DNA of 64,000 nucleotides from Bacillus sp. USDA818B3_A (GTDB lineage Bacteria > Bacillota > Bacilli > Bacillales > Cytobacillaceae): assembly GCF_009928415.1 (NCBI RefSeq), contig NZ_JAABNN010000007.1, positions 124,001 through 188,000 on the forward strand, given 5' to 3'. Shown piece by piece: positions 9,676 to 18,494 of this stretch. The position numbers and the translations under genes are program-made. Each line of letters begins with the position of its first letter. Position 1 is the stretch's first letter. The notes under the pieces were generated by a model. The model searched no databases. It was given only the letters and a program-made list of their open reading frames with translations, and was not told where the DNA came from.

Positions 9676-9704
9676 TTGATTTAAGAAAAAATTTTTCATA
9701 TAAT
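9676..9704 (+). promoter_or_regulatory. gnd promoter with operator-like inverted repeat
   Basis: TTGATT (9676-9681) and TATAAT (9699-9704) are spaced 17 bp apart. The spacer contains GAAAAA-A-TTTTTC (9685-9697), placed relative to the -10 almost exactly as at gntP. Confidence 0.65.
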
Positions 9705-9743
9705 ATACATAAGCAATAAAATTTATTTCGGAGGTTTTTTCTC

Positions 9744-10640
9744 ATGGAAATCGGCTTAATTGGATTAGGTAAAATGGGGTATAATCTAGCACTGAACTTA
9801 ATGGATAATAAACATAATGTAATTGCGTTTGATGTAAATAAAGAAGCTGTTAATAAAATTAGTGGGGAAGGGGCAGTTGGCGCGGGATCCATTTCAGAAC
9901 TTGTTAACAGGCTATCAGCTCCCAAAGTCGTGTGGGTCATGGTTCCATCAGGACCTATCACTGAACAAGTAGTTGAGGATCTCAAGGAGCTGTTGTCAGA
10001 GGGCGATATTGTTATTGATGGAGGAAATTCACACTATAAAGACTCCATTCGAAGAGGTAAGGAACTTGCTGAGAAGGGAATTTATTTCTTTGATGCTGGT
10101 ACGAGCGGTGGTATGGCTGGTGCAAGGGAAGGTGCCTGCATGATGGTTGGCGGCGATCCAGAAGCTTTCCAAACGATAGAACCCATTTTTTGTGATATAA
10201 ATGTGGAAAAAGGTTATCTGTATACAGGTCAGATCGGCAGCGGCCATTTCTTGAAAATGATCCACAATGGAATAGAGTATGGGATGATGCAGGCAATCGC
10301 TGAAGGATTTGAAGTGCTAGAAAAAAGTCATTTTGATTTTGATTATGAAAAAGTTGCCCGGGTTTGGAATAATGGTTCTGTTATCCGCTCTTGGCTGATG
10401 GAATTGACAGAAAACGCCTTTTCGAAGGATCCTAAACTGGATTCGATTAAAGGCATTATGCATTCTTCCGGAGAAGGTAAATGGACGGTGGAAACAGCAC
10501 TCGAACTTCAAACAGCGATGCCTGTAACAGCTTTATCTCTTATGATGCGATATCGCTCACTTGAAGAAGATACATTCACAGGTAAGGTAGTTGCTGCGTT
10601 AAGAAATGAATTCGGCGGGCATGCAGTAGAAGGTAAATAA
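9744..10640 (+). CDS. gnd: 6-phosphogluconate dehydrogenase, short (NAD-type, YqeC/GntZ-like) form
   Basis: A 298-residue enzyme that oxidatively decarboxylates 6-phosphogluconate to ribulose 5-phosphate. The nucleotide-binding GLGKMG is at residues 7-12; GGNSHYKDS, AGTSGG and FLKMIHNGIEYG carry the substrate-binding and catalytic Lys and Asn. At about 300 residues it belongs to the short form, which is generally NAD-preferring, rather than the 470-residue NADP enzyme. A strong GGAGG ribosome site precedes the ATG. Its place beside gntP and gntK shows that it serves gluconate catabolism. Confidence 0.93.
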   Translation: MEIGLIGLGKMGYNLALNLMDNKHNVIAFDVNKEAVNKISGEGAVGAGSISELVNRLSAPKVVWVMVPSGPITEQVVEDLKELLSEGDIVIDGGNSHYKDSIRRGKELAEKGIYFFDAGTSGGMAGAREGACMMVGGDPEAFQTIEPIFCDINVEKGYLYTGQIGSGHFLKMIHNGIEYGMMQAIAEGFEVLEKSHFDFDYEKVARVWNNGSVIRSWLMELTENAFSKDPKLDSIKGIMHSSGEGKWTVETALELQTAMPVTALSLMMRYRSLEEDTFTGKVVAALRNEFGGHAVEGK

Positions 10641-10641
10641 T

Positions 10642-10689
10642 AATGAGAAAAAGCATCCGATAGATTGCGGATGCTTTTTTCTCTCATTA
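10642..10689. terminator. Bidirectional terminator between gnd and gntK
   Basis: AAAAAGCATCCG pairs with CGGATGCTTTTTT, extended outward by AATGAG/CTCATT. It serves both convergent genes. Confidence 0.92.
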
Positions 10690-12231
10690 TTTAACCCATT
10701 TTTCCTGGAACTGCGTAATAAACGTATATTCTTCCTCTAATCGGCGTGAGACGCGGATGTAGATTGGTGTTAGATCCTCATATATTTTTACATTTTCTTC
10801 TATCGGCTGATGGGCATGTGTAGAACCAACCAATTCTGACATGATTGAGAAATCCTCAATTTCCCCTAAGGCATACATCCCAAGTACAATTGCACCCAAA
10901 CAAGAGCTTTCAAAGCTTTCCGGGACTACAACCTCCTGGTTGAAAATATCAGCCATCATTTGACGCCATAATTCAGAACGGGCGAAACCGCCGGTAGCTT
11001 GAATCTTTGTTGGAACACCAATAACTTCCTGAAGGGCTAGTAAGACGGAATATAAATTGAGAATTACCCCTTCAAGAACGGCCCGAATCATATGTTCTTT
11101 TTTGTGATGAAGTCCAAGACCAAAGAAGGAGCCTCTTGCATGGGCATTCCAAAGCGGCGCCCGTTCGCCGGCCAGATAAGGGTGGAAAATAAGGCCATCC
11201 GCACCTGGTTTTACTCTTGAGGCAATCTTGGTTAATACTTCATATGGATCAATCCCTAGACGCTTGGCAGTTTCCACCTCAGAGGAGGCCAATTGATCAC
11301 GAACCCAGCGGAAAGTCATACCGCCATTGTTAACAGGGCCGCCAACTACCCAATGATTCTCCGTCAGTGCATAGCAAAAGATTCTTCCTTTAGGATCTGT
11401 AACCGGCCGGTCTGTGACGGTCCGAATCGCACCACTTGTCCCAATGGTTACAGCAACTACACCAGGGTCAATAGCATTCACGCCTAAATTGGAAAGAACT
11501 CCATCACTTGCCCCAACGACAAATGGTGTTTCAGCAGATAAACCAAGCTCTGTGATATATTCTTCTTTTAAGCCTGTTAAATAATGTGTAGTCGGAACCG
11601 GTTCGGACAGTTTATCACCAGTAATTCCAGCAACTTGTAAGGCTTCTGCATCCCAAGTGAGCTGCTCAAGGTTAAACATACCAGTGGCGGACGCAATTGA
11701 GTAGTCAATCACATATTCTCCAAATAATTTGAAGAAGATGTACTCTTTTATCCCGATAAATTTACTGGTCATATTAAAGAGTTCCGGTTCGTCGTGCTGC
11801 AGCCAGGCAATTTTACAAAGGGGTGACATGGGATGCACAGGAGTTCCCGTTCTTCTATAAATCGCAAGCCCATTTAGTTCATTTTTTATGGTTTCAGCCC
11901 ATGAAGTGGCACGGCTGTCAGCCCAAGTTATACAGCGAGTAAGCGGTTTATCTTGGGCGCTCATTGCGATTACACTATGCATAGCGGAGCTGAAAGAAAC
12001 TAATTTAATCTTACTAGTATCGATTTCTCCCTTGGTAATCGCAGTTTTGATCGTTTCAAGCACTGCACGGAAAATTTCTTCAGGGTCTTGTTCAGCGATC
12101 GATGGGGTTGGACTATAGAGTGGATATTCCACATGATGCATACTAATGACTGTTCCCTTGTCTTTAAAAAGGACTGCTTTTGTACTTGTTGTTCCGATAT
12201 CAACGCCAAGATAGTAAGATACGTTATCCAT
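10687..12231 (-). CDS. gntK: Gluconokinase, FGGY family
   Basis: A 514-residue sugar kinase that phosphorylates gluconate to 6-phosphogluconate. The ATPase-fold N-terminus YYLGVDIGTTSTKAVLF and the C-terminal GGFARSELWRQMMADIF segment are FGGY hallmarks, and length matches B. subtilis GntK (about 513). The ATG at 12231 follows GAAGGAGA with 8-nt spacing; a TTG six codons earlier is part of that ribosome site and is rejected. Convergent with gnd. Upstream lies the third copy of the operator-like element of the gluconate module. Confidence 0.93.
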   Translation of the reverse strand: MDNVSYYLGVDIGTTSTKAVLFKDKGTVISMHHVEYPLYSPTPSIAEQDPEEIFRAVLETIKTAITKGEIDTSKIKLVSFSSAMHSVIAMSAQDKPLTRCITWADSRATSWAETIKNELNGLAIYRRTGTPVHPMSPLCKIAWLQHDEPELFNMTSKFIGIKEYIFFKLFGEYVIDYSIASATGMFNLEQLTWDAEALQVAGITGDKLSEPVPTTHYLTGLKEEYITELGLSAETPFVVGASDGVLSNLGVNAIDPGVVAVTIGTSGAIRTVTDRPVTDPKGRIFCYALTENHWVVGGPVNNGGMTFRWVRDQLASSEVETAKRLGIDPYEVLTKIASRVKPGADGLIFHPYLAGERAPLWNAHARGSFFGLGLHHKKEHMIRAVLEGVILNLYSVLLALQEVIGVPTKIQATGGFARSELWRQMMADIFNQEVVVPESFESSCLGAIVLGMYALGEIEDFSIMSELVGSTHAHQPIEENVKIYEDLTPIYIRVSRRLEEEYTFITQFQEKWVK

Positions 12232-12642
12232 TAGACAAATCTCCTTCAATTTGGATTAGAAGACTTTTTAGTGAGGCGAAAAAAAATTCTTCTAATATTA
12301 TATGATATGAAAAAATATTTCTTATATAATAATTGTACCTGAAATGATCACTTATTTAAAACTATTTTGCAAAAAAATTATACGATACAGCTTCATTCAC
12401 CCACACTCATCATTTTTTGTTTGAAAGTGATATTATATGTAGAAAGCAGCTTTTCGCCCGAAAATTCAACACTCCTTACCCCGGGTGGGCTGTTAGTAAT
12501 TTTTCATTTGGTGTTTTATGATATATAGCATTAATAGATAAAGAAGAAAGTCATACCGTTAAAAAGGGTTAGCCTAATTGCTTCAATCCCTGCATTTGAT
12601 TTAAACTAAGTATTAAAAGTTAAAACATGTGGAGATATCTTA
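12232..12642. other. Divergent intergenic region between gntK and the ThrE-like genes
   Basis: Holds the gntK promoter and operator near 12297-12321 and presumably the promoter of the exporter genes. No additional open frame with a ribosome site or recognisable RNA was found. Confidence 0.4.
12297..12321 (-). promoter_or_regulatory. gntK -10 region with operator-like element
   Basis: Read on the minus strand, GAAATATTTTTTC (12321-12309) is identical to the 13 bp before the gntP -10, and TATAAT follows at 12302-12297. No good -35 is visible. Confidence 0.5.
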
Positions 12643-13407
12643 ATGGATAAAATGATTGAGAAGACGTATGAAATAATGGAAGTGTGCTTACTGGCAGGTA
12701 AAATTATGCTGCAAAGCGGCGGTGAGACTTACCGTGTAGAGGATACAATGATGCGAATGGCTGCTTCCTTTGGGATAGAAAAATCACATAGTTATGTTAC
12801 TCCAACAGGGATCATTTTCTCTGCGGAGGGCTCGGAACCAACGAAAACAAAATTAATCCGTATCTCTGAACGGTCGACTGATTTAAAAAAGGTCGCCATG
12901 GTGAATAGCATCTCGCGCAGTATTAGCAGCGGGGAATTGGATCTAACGGAAGCGCTAATCAAGTTAAGAGAGCTTGAAGAATTAAATGAATCTTTTCCAG
13001 TCGCCTGCCAAGTTGCAGCAGCTTCATTAGCCAGCGGCTGTTTTATGATTATGTTTAACGGAGGCTGGAATGATTTCATCCCAGCAATGATCTCTGGGGG
13101 AGCCGGATATATAAGCTTTATTACATTCCATCGCTTTGTGCCTATAAAGTTTTTTTCGGAGTTTTTAGCCTCCTTCATTATCGGGTTAATTTCCTTATTC
13201 TTTGTTAAAACAGGCTTAGGAAACAAATTAGATACCATTATTATTGGCTCTGTTATGACGCTCGTTCCAGGACTTTTAGTGACGAACGCCATCCGTGATT
13301 TAATGGCTGGCCATTTGGTTTCAGGATTGTCAAAAGGTGCTGAGGCCTTTTTAACGGCTTTTGCCATCGGTGCCGGTATTGCCTTTGTTTTATCATTCTT
13401 AAATTAA
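12643..13407 (+). CDS. Threonine/serine exporter family, N-terminal-domain subunit (YjjP/ThrE-N-like)
   Basis: A 254-residue protein. A cytoplasmic N-terminal part contains the family pattern LLAGKIMLQSGGETYRVEDT, followed by about five membrane segments. Such proteins pair with a small YjjB-type partner to make a two-subunit equivalent of the single-chain exporter ThrE. Exported substrates in the family include threonine, serine and, in E. coli YjjPB, succinate; which one applies here is unknown. Ribosome site GTGGAGAT precedes the ATG. The partner gene starts 15 bp after the stop. Confidence 0.85.
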   Translation: MDKMIEKTYEIMEVCLLAGKIMLQSGGETYRVEDTMMRMAASFGIEKSHSYVTPTGIIFSAEGSEPTKTKLIRISERSTDLKKVAMVNSISRSISSGELDLTEALIKLRELEELNESFPVACQVAAASLASGCFMIMFNGGWNDFIPAMISGGAGYISFITFHRFVPIKFFSEFLASFIIGLISLFFVKTGLGNKLDTIIIGSVMTLVPGLLVTNAIRDLMAGHLVSGLSKGAEAFLTAFAIGAGIAFVLSFLN

Positions 13408-13422
13408 GTGAGGTGAATAGGA

Positions 13423-13869
13423 ATGGTGATCTTTTCACAAGCAATAACCAGCTTTTTAGCAACCGCAGCTTTTGGGATATTGTTTAATGCTCCTAAAGAA
13501 TCTTTAATAAAATGCGGTTTAATTGGAATGGGAGGCTGGTTAATTTATTTCTTGCTCGAAGATTATTCAGATAATGCCATCCTTGCAACAGTGACGGCAG
13601 CTATCTTTATTGCATTACTTAGTCAGGAGATGGCAAAAATTTATAAAATGCCAATCATTATCTTTAGTGTCGCTGGTATTATTCCGCTTGTTCCCGGTGG
13701 TCTGGCATATGATGCGATGAGAAATATTGTAGAAAATGATTATAATGCGGCTATTGCTTTGGCTGCGGAAGTGCTTATGCTTGCTGGTTCCATTGCCTTT
13801 GGTTTAGTTTTTTCTGAGGTGATCAACCAGATCGTTAAAAAAATCAAACACTCAAAAATGAATGCTTAA
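13423..13869 (+). CDS. Threonine/serine exporter family, small subunit (YjjB/DUF3815-like)
   Basis: A 148-residue, four-helix membrane protein with the typical IFSVAGIIPLVPGGLAYDAM segment of the C-terminal half of ThrE-type exporters. The 15-bp spacing after the YjjP-like gene and a GTGAGGTG ribosome site show a two-gene operon closed by a terminator. Function is as for the partner: export of small amino or dicarboxylic acids, substrate unknown. Confidence 0.85.
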   Translation: MVIFSQAITSFLATAAFGILFNAPKESLIKCGLIGMGGWLIYFLLEDYSDNAILATVTAAIFIALLSQEMAKIYKMPIIIFSVAGIIPLVPGGLAYDAMRNIVENDYNAAIALAAEVLMLAGSIAFGLVFSEVINQIVKKIKHSKMNA

Positions 13870-13907
13870 AATCCCTATTTCCCTTTTCCGAATGAGGGAT
13901 TTTTTTA
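13868..13907 (+). terminator. Terminator after the exporter pair
   Basis: AAATCCCT and AGGGATTT form the stem, followed by T residues. Confidence 0.75.
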
Positions 13908-14050
13908 AGAAAAATTAAGAAAAGGTAAATATTCTTAAAATTGGTGATTCTTTATCTTTCTACCTTAATTAGATTTTGTTATTGTTATAAAGTAGTATTA
14001 TAGTAATTTAATAGTACATCATAGAAACTAACAAGGAATGGTTATATTAT

Positions 14051-14800
14051 ATGAAAAAGTTCCTAATCATAATTGTTTTGCTCTTGTTCTCATTTTTTAG
14101 CACGAAAACAATCTTCGCCGTTATGTCTGACCGTCAGGCTGCTGTAAAGGTGAGTAAAGCACTTCCCCTAAGTACAAGAAAATTGGAACTGCAAGCGAAA
14201 AAAGCACCAAGCCTGCCAGACAGCATCGTACTAGATGTGCCGTTAATCCGGCAAATGGACCAGCCTTTGCTTTATAATGGCTGCGAGGTAACCAGCCTTG
14301 CAATGATTCTTAATTATCAAGGAGTTAAGGTAACAAAGAACGAATTAGCTGACAATATTAAAACCGTTCCATTAACATATAGTAACGGTAAGAAAGGGAA
14401 TCCTAATGTTGGGTTTGTAGGGGATATGGCACATGGGCCGGGACTGGGTGTTTATAATGGACCTGTTTTTGAATTAACCAAAAAATATGTTGGTGATCGG
14501 GCCGTTAATCTTACTGGAAAGCCATTTTCTGAGATTCTAAAAGAGGTAGGCCAGGGCAATCCTGTATGGATTATTACCACGTCCAGCTTTGCTCCCATCT
14601 CCGTTTTTCAAACTTGGGATACTCCACAAGGGAAAATTAAAATTACTTTTAGCGAACACAGTGTAGCAATAACAGGATATGATAAGGATTATATCTATAT
14701 TAATAACCCATATGGCGGTAAAAATCAGAAACTAAATCGAGACAGTTTCATTAAGGCATGGGAACAAATGGGAAAGCAAGCTATTGTTATAAAAAAATAA
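14051..14800 (+). CDS. Secreted C39-family cysteine peptidase-like protein (YvpB-like)
   Basis: A 249-residue protein with a cleavable signal peptide (MKKFLIIIVLLLFSFF, residues 1-24). The Peptidase_C39_2 domain has catalytic C78 in LYNGCEVTSLAM, His at about 203 in EHSVAITGYD and the Asn/Asp position at about 218 in NNPYGG, so the triad looks intact. Substrate is unknown; no ABC transporter or double-glycine peptide lies next to it, which argues against a bacteriocin-processing role. Single gene with its own terminators. Confidence 0.82.
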   Translation: MKKFLIIIVLLLFSFFSTKTIFAVMSDRQAAVKVSKALPLSTRKLELQAKKAPSLPDSIVLDVPLIRQMDQPLLYNGCEVTSLAMILNYQGVKVTKNELADNIKTVPLTYSNGKKGNPNVGFVGDMAHGPGLGVYNGPVFELTKKYVGDRAVNLTGKPFSEILKEVGQGNPVWIITTSSFAPISVFQTWDTPQGKIKITFSEHSVAITGYDKDYIYINNPYGGKNQKLNRDSFIKAWEQMGKQAIVIKK

Positions 14801-14804
14801 TTGG

Positions 14805-14833
14805 TCCTGTATGATCTCATACAGGATTTTTTT
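14805..14833 (+). terminator. Terminator after the C39 peptidase gene
   Basis: TCCTGTATGA and TCATACAGGA form a 10-bp stem with a tiny loop, followed by seven T residues. Confidence 0.9.
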
Positions 14834-14850
14834 ATGCCCTAAAATTGGAC

Positions 14851-14883
14851 GAAGGCAGAGGGATGATCCCTCTGCCTTCTTTG
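14851..14883 (+). terminator. Second strong hairpin, possible back-up terminator
   Basis: GAAGGCAGAGGGAT and ATCCCTCTGCCTTC make a near-perfect stem; only a short T tract follows. Confidence 0.5.
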
Positions 14884-15406
14884 AAGCTGATTCATAAACA
14901 GAATCTATTGTAACTTGTGAATGGTTGTTGTCCTACTCTTTAGCCATTGCAAGGTAAAAATTTAATTTATTGTAATTGTTAATAAAAACAAGTTTGCCGC
15001 GGTTATTCTCCCACCTGATGGTTATACCTAAACGACGTAAGCCCTACCTCTCTTACATCCTAACGGCTCCGAAGCCGATCCAGTGTGAATAAGTTTTTAT
15101 ATTAAACATAAGCAGAATGCCAGAAAAATCTTTACATTGCATATTCTTATTTATTACAAGTTACTATATAAATGAAGCACAAACGTTAATATTACGTTGT
15201 TTTTTTATTTATGTCAAGTGAATTGGGGGAAATTCTTTGGTGGTTAGTCATTTTTATTATCTAGAGAGTGATGCAATACTTTCTCAAGATAATAAGTTTA
15301 TTACGTATGAATGTTTGTTATGGGGAAAAATAAGGTTCATATAGAGGGGGTTATGGGAATTTGTCCCTTGGAACTATTTTGAAATAATTTATTTTTTGAA
15401 AAAATA

Positions 15407-15435
15407 TTGCTTTTTCTGAAAAATGATTATATTAT
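15407..15435 (+). promoter_or_regulatory. Permease promoter overlapped by a CodY-like box
   Basis: TTGCTT (15407-15412) and TATTAT (15430-15435) are 17 bp apart. CTTTTTCTGAAAAAT (15410-15424) matches the CodY consensus AATTTTCWGAAAATT at 12 of 15 positions and overlaps the -35/spacer, where CodY binding would repress. Confidence 0.55.
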
Positions 15436-15500
15436 TCAAAATATAAGTTTTTAATCTTATTCAGAAATTTTAGAAAAGTTAACCCTAGGGGGATTTCGAT

Positions 15501-16916
15501 ATGAATTTATTTAGAAAGAAGTCAATACAACAACTGATCCAAGATGCGGGTCAAAAAGATGTAAGATTGAAGAAAGAGTTAGGAGCGTTTGATTTATCAA
15601 TGCTTGGAATTGGGGCAATCATCGGAACAGGTATCTTTGTCCTAACCGGTGTTGCCGCTGCAGAACATGCAGGCCCAGCTTTAATTCTTTCCTTTGTGTT
15701 ATCAGGATTAGCTTGTGTCTTTGCTGCCCTTTGTTATGCAGAGTTTGCCTCGACTGTTCCGGTTTCCGGAAGTGCTTATACGTATAGCTATGCTACTTTT
15801 GGTGAAATCGTAGCCTGGATACTTGGCTGGGATTTAATCCTTGAATATGGGCTTGCTTCATCAGCGGTTGCAAGCGGATGGTCTGGTTATTTCCAAGGAT
15901 TATTAGCAGGGTTTGGAATTCATTTTCCTAAAGCTCTGACAAGTGCTTACAATCCTGCAAATGGAACTTTTATTGATTTACCGGCAATCTTAATCGTTTT
16001 TATAATCACCATGTTACTTACACAAGGTGTTAAGAAGTCGGCTCGATTAAATACAATTATGGTTATTATTAAGCTGGCAGTTGTTGTATTGTTTATCGCT
16101 GTAGGTGCTTGGTATGTAAAACCAGGAAATTGGACTCCGTTTATGCCGTTTGGTTTCTCTGGTGTGGCAACTGGTGCGGCTACTGTATTTTTTGCCTATA
16201 TCGGATTTGATGCTGTATCTACAGCTGCTGAAGAAGTGAAAAACCCGCAGAAGAATATGCCTATCGGAATTATAGCATCGCTTCTAGTTTGTACGGTTTT
16301 ATATATTATTGTTTCAGCCATTTTGACAGGGATTGTTCCTTATCAGCAGCTTGATGTTAAAAACCCTGTAGCGTTTGCGCTGAACTATATTCACCAGGAC
16401 TGGGTTGCAGGTTTCATATCGCTAGGCGCTATTGCTGGTATTACAACGGTTTTGCTAGTTATGATTTATGGACAAACACGTTTATTCTACGCAATCAGCC
16501 GTGATGGATTACTGCCGAAAGTGTTCTCCAAAATTGATAAGGAGAAGCAGACACCGATGGTTAACTCATGGATCACTTGTATATTAGTATCAATCTTTGC
16601 AGGTTTAGTTCCATTGGGCCGGCTTGCAGAATTGGTTAATATCGGTACATTATTCGCCTTTATGACAGTGTCAGTCGGAATTTTATATCTACGTAAAAAT
16701 AAGCAGGCACCAAAAACAGGCTTCCGTGTACCATTTGTACCGTATATCCCGATTTTAGCGTTCTTGTTCTGTGGATATCTTGCATTGCAGCTTCCGGTTG
16801 TATCATGGTTAAGCTTTGGTGTTTGGTTAGTCATCGGATTATTCGTTTACTTCGGTTATGGCCGGAGGCACTCCACACTTAATAATAAGGCTGAGCAGAT
16901 GGAAAAGGTCAGCTAG
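15501..16916 (+). CDS. bcaP: APC-family amino acid permease, BcaP (YhdG)-like
   Basis: A 471-residue, 12-helix permease of the cationic amino acid transporter branch of the APC superfamily. GIGAIIGTGIFVLTGVAAA is the substrate-binding helix-1 motif, and the overall sequence closely follows my recollection of B. subtilis YhdG/BcaP, a branched-chain amino acid importer. A CodY-like box over the promoter fits that identity, since bcaP is a known CodY target. The AGGGGGATTT ribosome site supports the ATG. It is monocistronic, with a long intergenic region before and a terminator after it. Confidence 0.85.
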   Translation: MNLFRKKSIQQLIQDAGQKDVRLKKELGAFDLSMLGIGAIIGTGIFVLTGVAAAEHAGPALILSFVLSGLACVFAALCYAEFASTVPVSGSAYTYSYATFGEIVAWILGWDLILEYGLASSAVASGWSGYFQGLLAGFGIHFPKALTSAYNPANGTFIDLPAILIVFIITMLLTQGVKKSARLNTIMVIIKLAVVVLFIAVGAWYVKPGNWTPFMPFGFSGVATGAATVFFAYIGFDAVSTAAEEVKNPQKNMPIGIIASLLVCTVLYIIVSAILTGIVPYQQLDVKNPVAFALNYIHQDWVAGFISLGAIAGITTVLLVMIYGQTRLFYAISRDGLLPKVFSKIDKEKQTPMVNSWITCILVSIFAGLVPLGRLAELVNIGTLFAFMTVSVGILYLRKNKQAPKTGFRVPFVPYIPILAFLFCGYLALQLPVVSWLSFGVWLVIGLFVYFGYGRRHSTLNNKAEQMEKVS

Positions 16917-16924
16917 TCAATTGG

Positions 16925-16958
16925 AAAAAGAACTTGCTTTAAGCAAGTTCTTTTTTTT
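16925..16958 (+). terminator. Terminator after the permease gene
   Basis: AAAGAACTTGC and GCAAGTTCTTT form a perfect stem with a 5-nt loop and a long T run. Confidence 0.95.
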
Positions 16959-17096
16959 GATAAGATTATATCGAATAATGTCGAAAAAATAAGGTTTACG
17001 TAAATATATGTCATTAATTTAATCGTGATTGATGATAGAATAGAAGTGGGTAGTTGTAACTAATTATTCATTAATAGTGTTTTAGGAGAAGAAGAT

Positions 17097-18332
17097 ATGA
17101 AAGAGGGAAATATAAATCCCAAGTTGGTATTCGAAGAAAAGAAGGCAGTTGTATTATTTATGTGGTTGTTTTATATAGTGTATTTCTCCTTTGAGGCTTT
17201 TTATCAATTGAGTAAATCAACCATATATAAGGATAAAAACCTAATCTCATCGAATTTTGGAAGTTACGTTTTGATTTTAGGGATCTTGACTTTTGGAGTT
17301 TATTTTTTAAAAAAGGGTAATCCTTTTATTGTGAAATATATCTATATCTTTGCTTATCTAGGTATTGATACTGTTGATTCCATTGTGAGTTATTGGGGAA
17401 TTAATGAACCATATACATCAGGCAATATTGTAGAGGTATTATTCATTCTTTTCAGCCCTATTTTTGTGAATATGAAATATTTTTTGGTGATTTCGCTGGG
17501 TCTAATCGGCAAAGAATTGATACTTGGCCTGATTTTACAGAGTATGCATGTATTTATGCCGATAATTATTTATATTATCCTTTCCCTAATTGCTTATACT
17601 TTGCTTATTCGTTTTAATTCCTTTATCAAATCTTTAACAGATGTTCATGAAGAATTGCGCCATAAAGAAAAGTTAGCTGTTATTGGTCAAATGGCTACTG
17701 GAATAGCCCATGAAATTCGTAATCCCCTTTCATCATTAAAAGGTTTTACTCAATTGCAACAAGAACGGTATCCAAATACCAATGATCATTATTCAATAAT
17801 GATTCAAGAAATCGACCGAATTAACTCGATCGTCAATGACTTAATGTACTTAGGAAAACCGAAAGAAAAGAATTTTAAAAAAGAACGAATTGAGGAAATT
17901 ATTGCCTATACGCTATCCATTACTCAACAACAAGCTGAGAGTCAGGGAATTAAGAGTGAAATATTTATGGAAGGTCCCCTGCCGCCTATTGAATGTAATG
18001 GAACTCAATTGAAGCAAGTATTTCTTAATTTGGTTAAAAATGCAATTGAATCGATGACTGAAGGTGGAAAGATAAAAATTAATGTAAAAATAATCGAGTC
18101 ACAAAAAATGTTTATCTCCATTTTAGATGAGGGATGTGGAATTGCTGATAGTAACATTCTTAATATAGGTGAACCTTTTTTTACTACCAAAAGCGATGGA
18201 ACAGGGCTGGGGTTAATGGTTACTAGCCAAATCATTAAGGATCATAATGGAGAGATTAAAATTGAGAGTGAATTAGGTAAGGGTACAAAAGTAAAGGTTA
18301 GCCTACCAATAATGCAAAAAAATAGTTATTAA
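17097..18332 (+). CDS. Membrane sensor histidine kinase with a six-helix N-terminal module
   Basis: A 411-residue kinase. Residues 1-185 hold about six membrane helices; then come a HisKA domain with phospho-acceptor His205 in GIAHEIRNPLSSLKGF and a HATPase domain with NLVKNAIES, DEGCGI and GTGLGL. The kinase half resembles sporulation-type kinases (KinB/KinD-like), which feed the Spo0A phosphorelay. No response regulator is adjacent. The membrane module, marked by SGNIVEV and SLGLIGK, is clearly the same as in the HD-GYP protein encoded next and matches no sensor domain I can name. A GGAGAAGA ribosome site precedes the ATG. Confidence 0.85.
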   Translation: MKEGNINPKLVFEEKKAVVLFMWLFYIVYFSFEAFYQLSKSTIYKDKNLISSNFGSYVLILGILTFGVYFLKKGNPFIVKYIYIFAYLGIDTVDSIVSYWGINEPYTSGNIVEVLFILFSPIFVNMKYFLVISLGLIGKELILGLILQSMHVFMPIIIYIILSLIAYTLLIRFNSFIKSLTDVHEELRHKEKLAVIGQMATGIAHEIRNPLSSLKGFTQLQQERYPNTNDHYSIMIQEIDRINSIVNDLMYLGKPKEKNFKKERIEEIIAYTLSITQQQAESQGIKSEIFMEGPLPPIECNGTQLKQVFLNLVKNAIESMTEGGKIKINVKIIESQKMFISILDEGCGIADSNILNIGEPFFTTKSDGTGLGLMVTSQIIKDHNGEIKIESELGKGTKVKVSLPIMQKNSY

Positions 18333-18494
18333 TTCTACAAAAAATCGCAAAATAATGTATGCTATGAAATTTTTAAGTGTTATATAATGTAGAGTAATAG
18401 GATACTATAAATGTTTTTGTAAGTATTACGTCACTCTGAATAATTTATATTTATTAAACAAAACAGTGTGTAAAGACATACTTGGGGGATCGAT

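Larger units (their letters stand above)
14801..15500. other. 700-bp intergenic region with hairpins and a GC-richer patch
   Basis: After two hairpins (14805-14833, 14851-14883) there is a patch at about 14995-15085 that is clearly GC-richer than its surroundings and contains small stem-loops, for example CGGCT-CCGA-AGCCG. It matches no RNA class I know. The right end holds the permease promoter and CodY-like box. No credible open frame was found. Confidence 0.4.

Noticed and set aside
14990-15030. T-box-like sequence on the minus strand (AGGTGG...ACCGCGG)
   Set aside because: Seven extra bases split the T-box core, no specifier domain or terminator follows, and no minus-strand gene lies downstream.
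15212-15265. 17-codon hydrophobic frame MSSELGEILWWLVIFII
   Set aside because: No ribosome binding site before the ATG and no supporting context.
15353-15382. Nine-codon leader-like frame after GAGGGGG (MGICPLELF)
   Set aside because: It lies upstream of the promoter predicted for the permease, so it would not be in that transcript; too short to judge.
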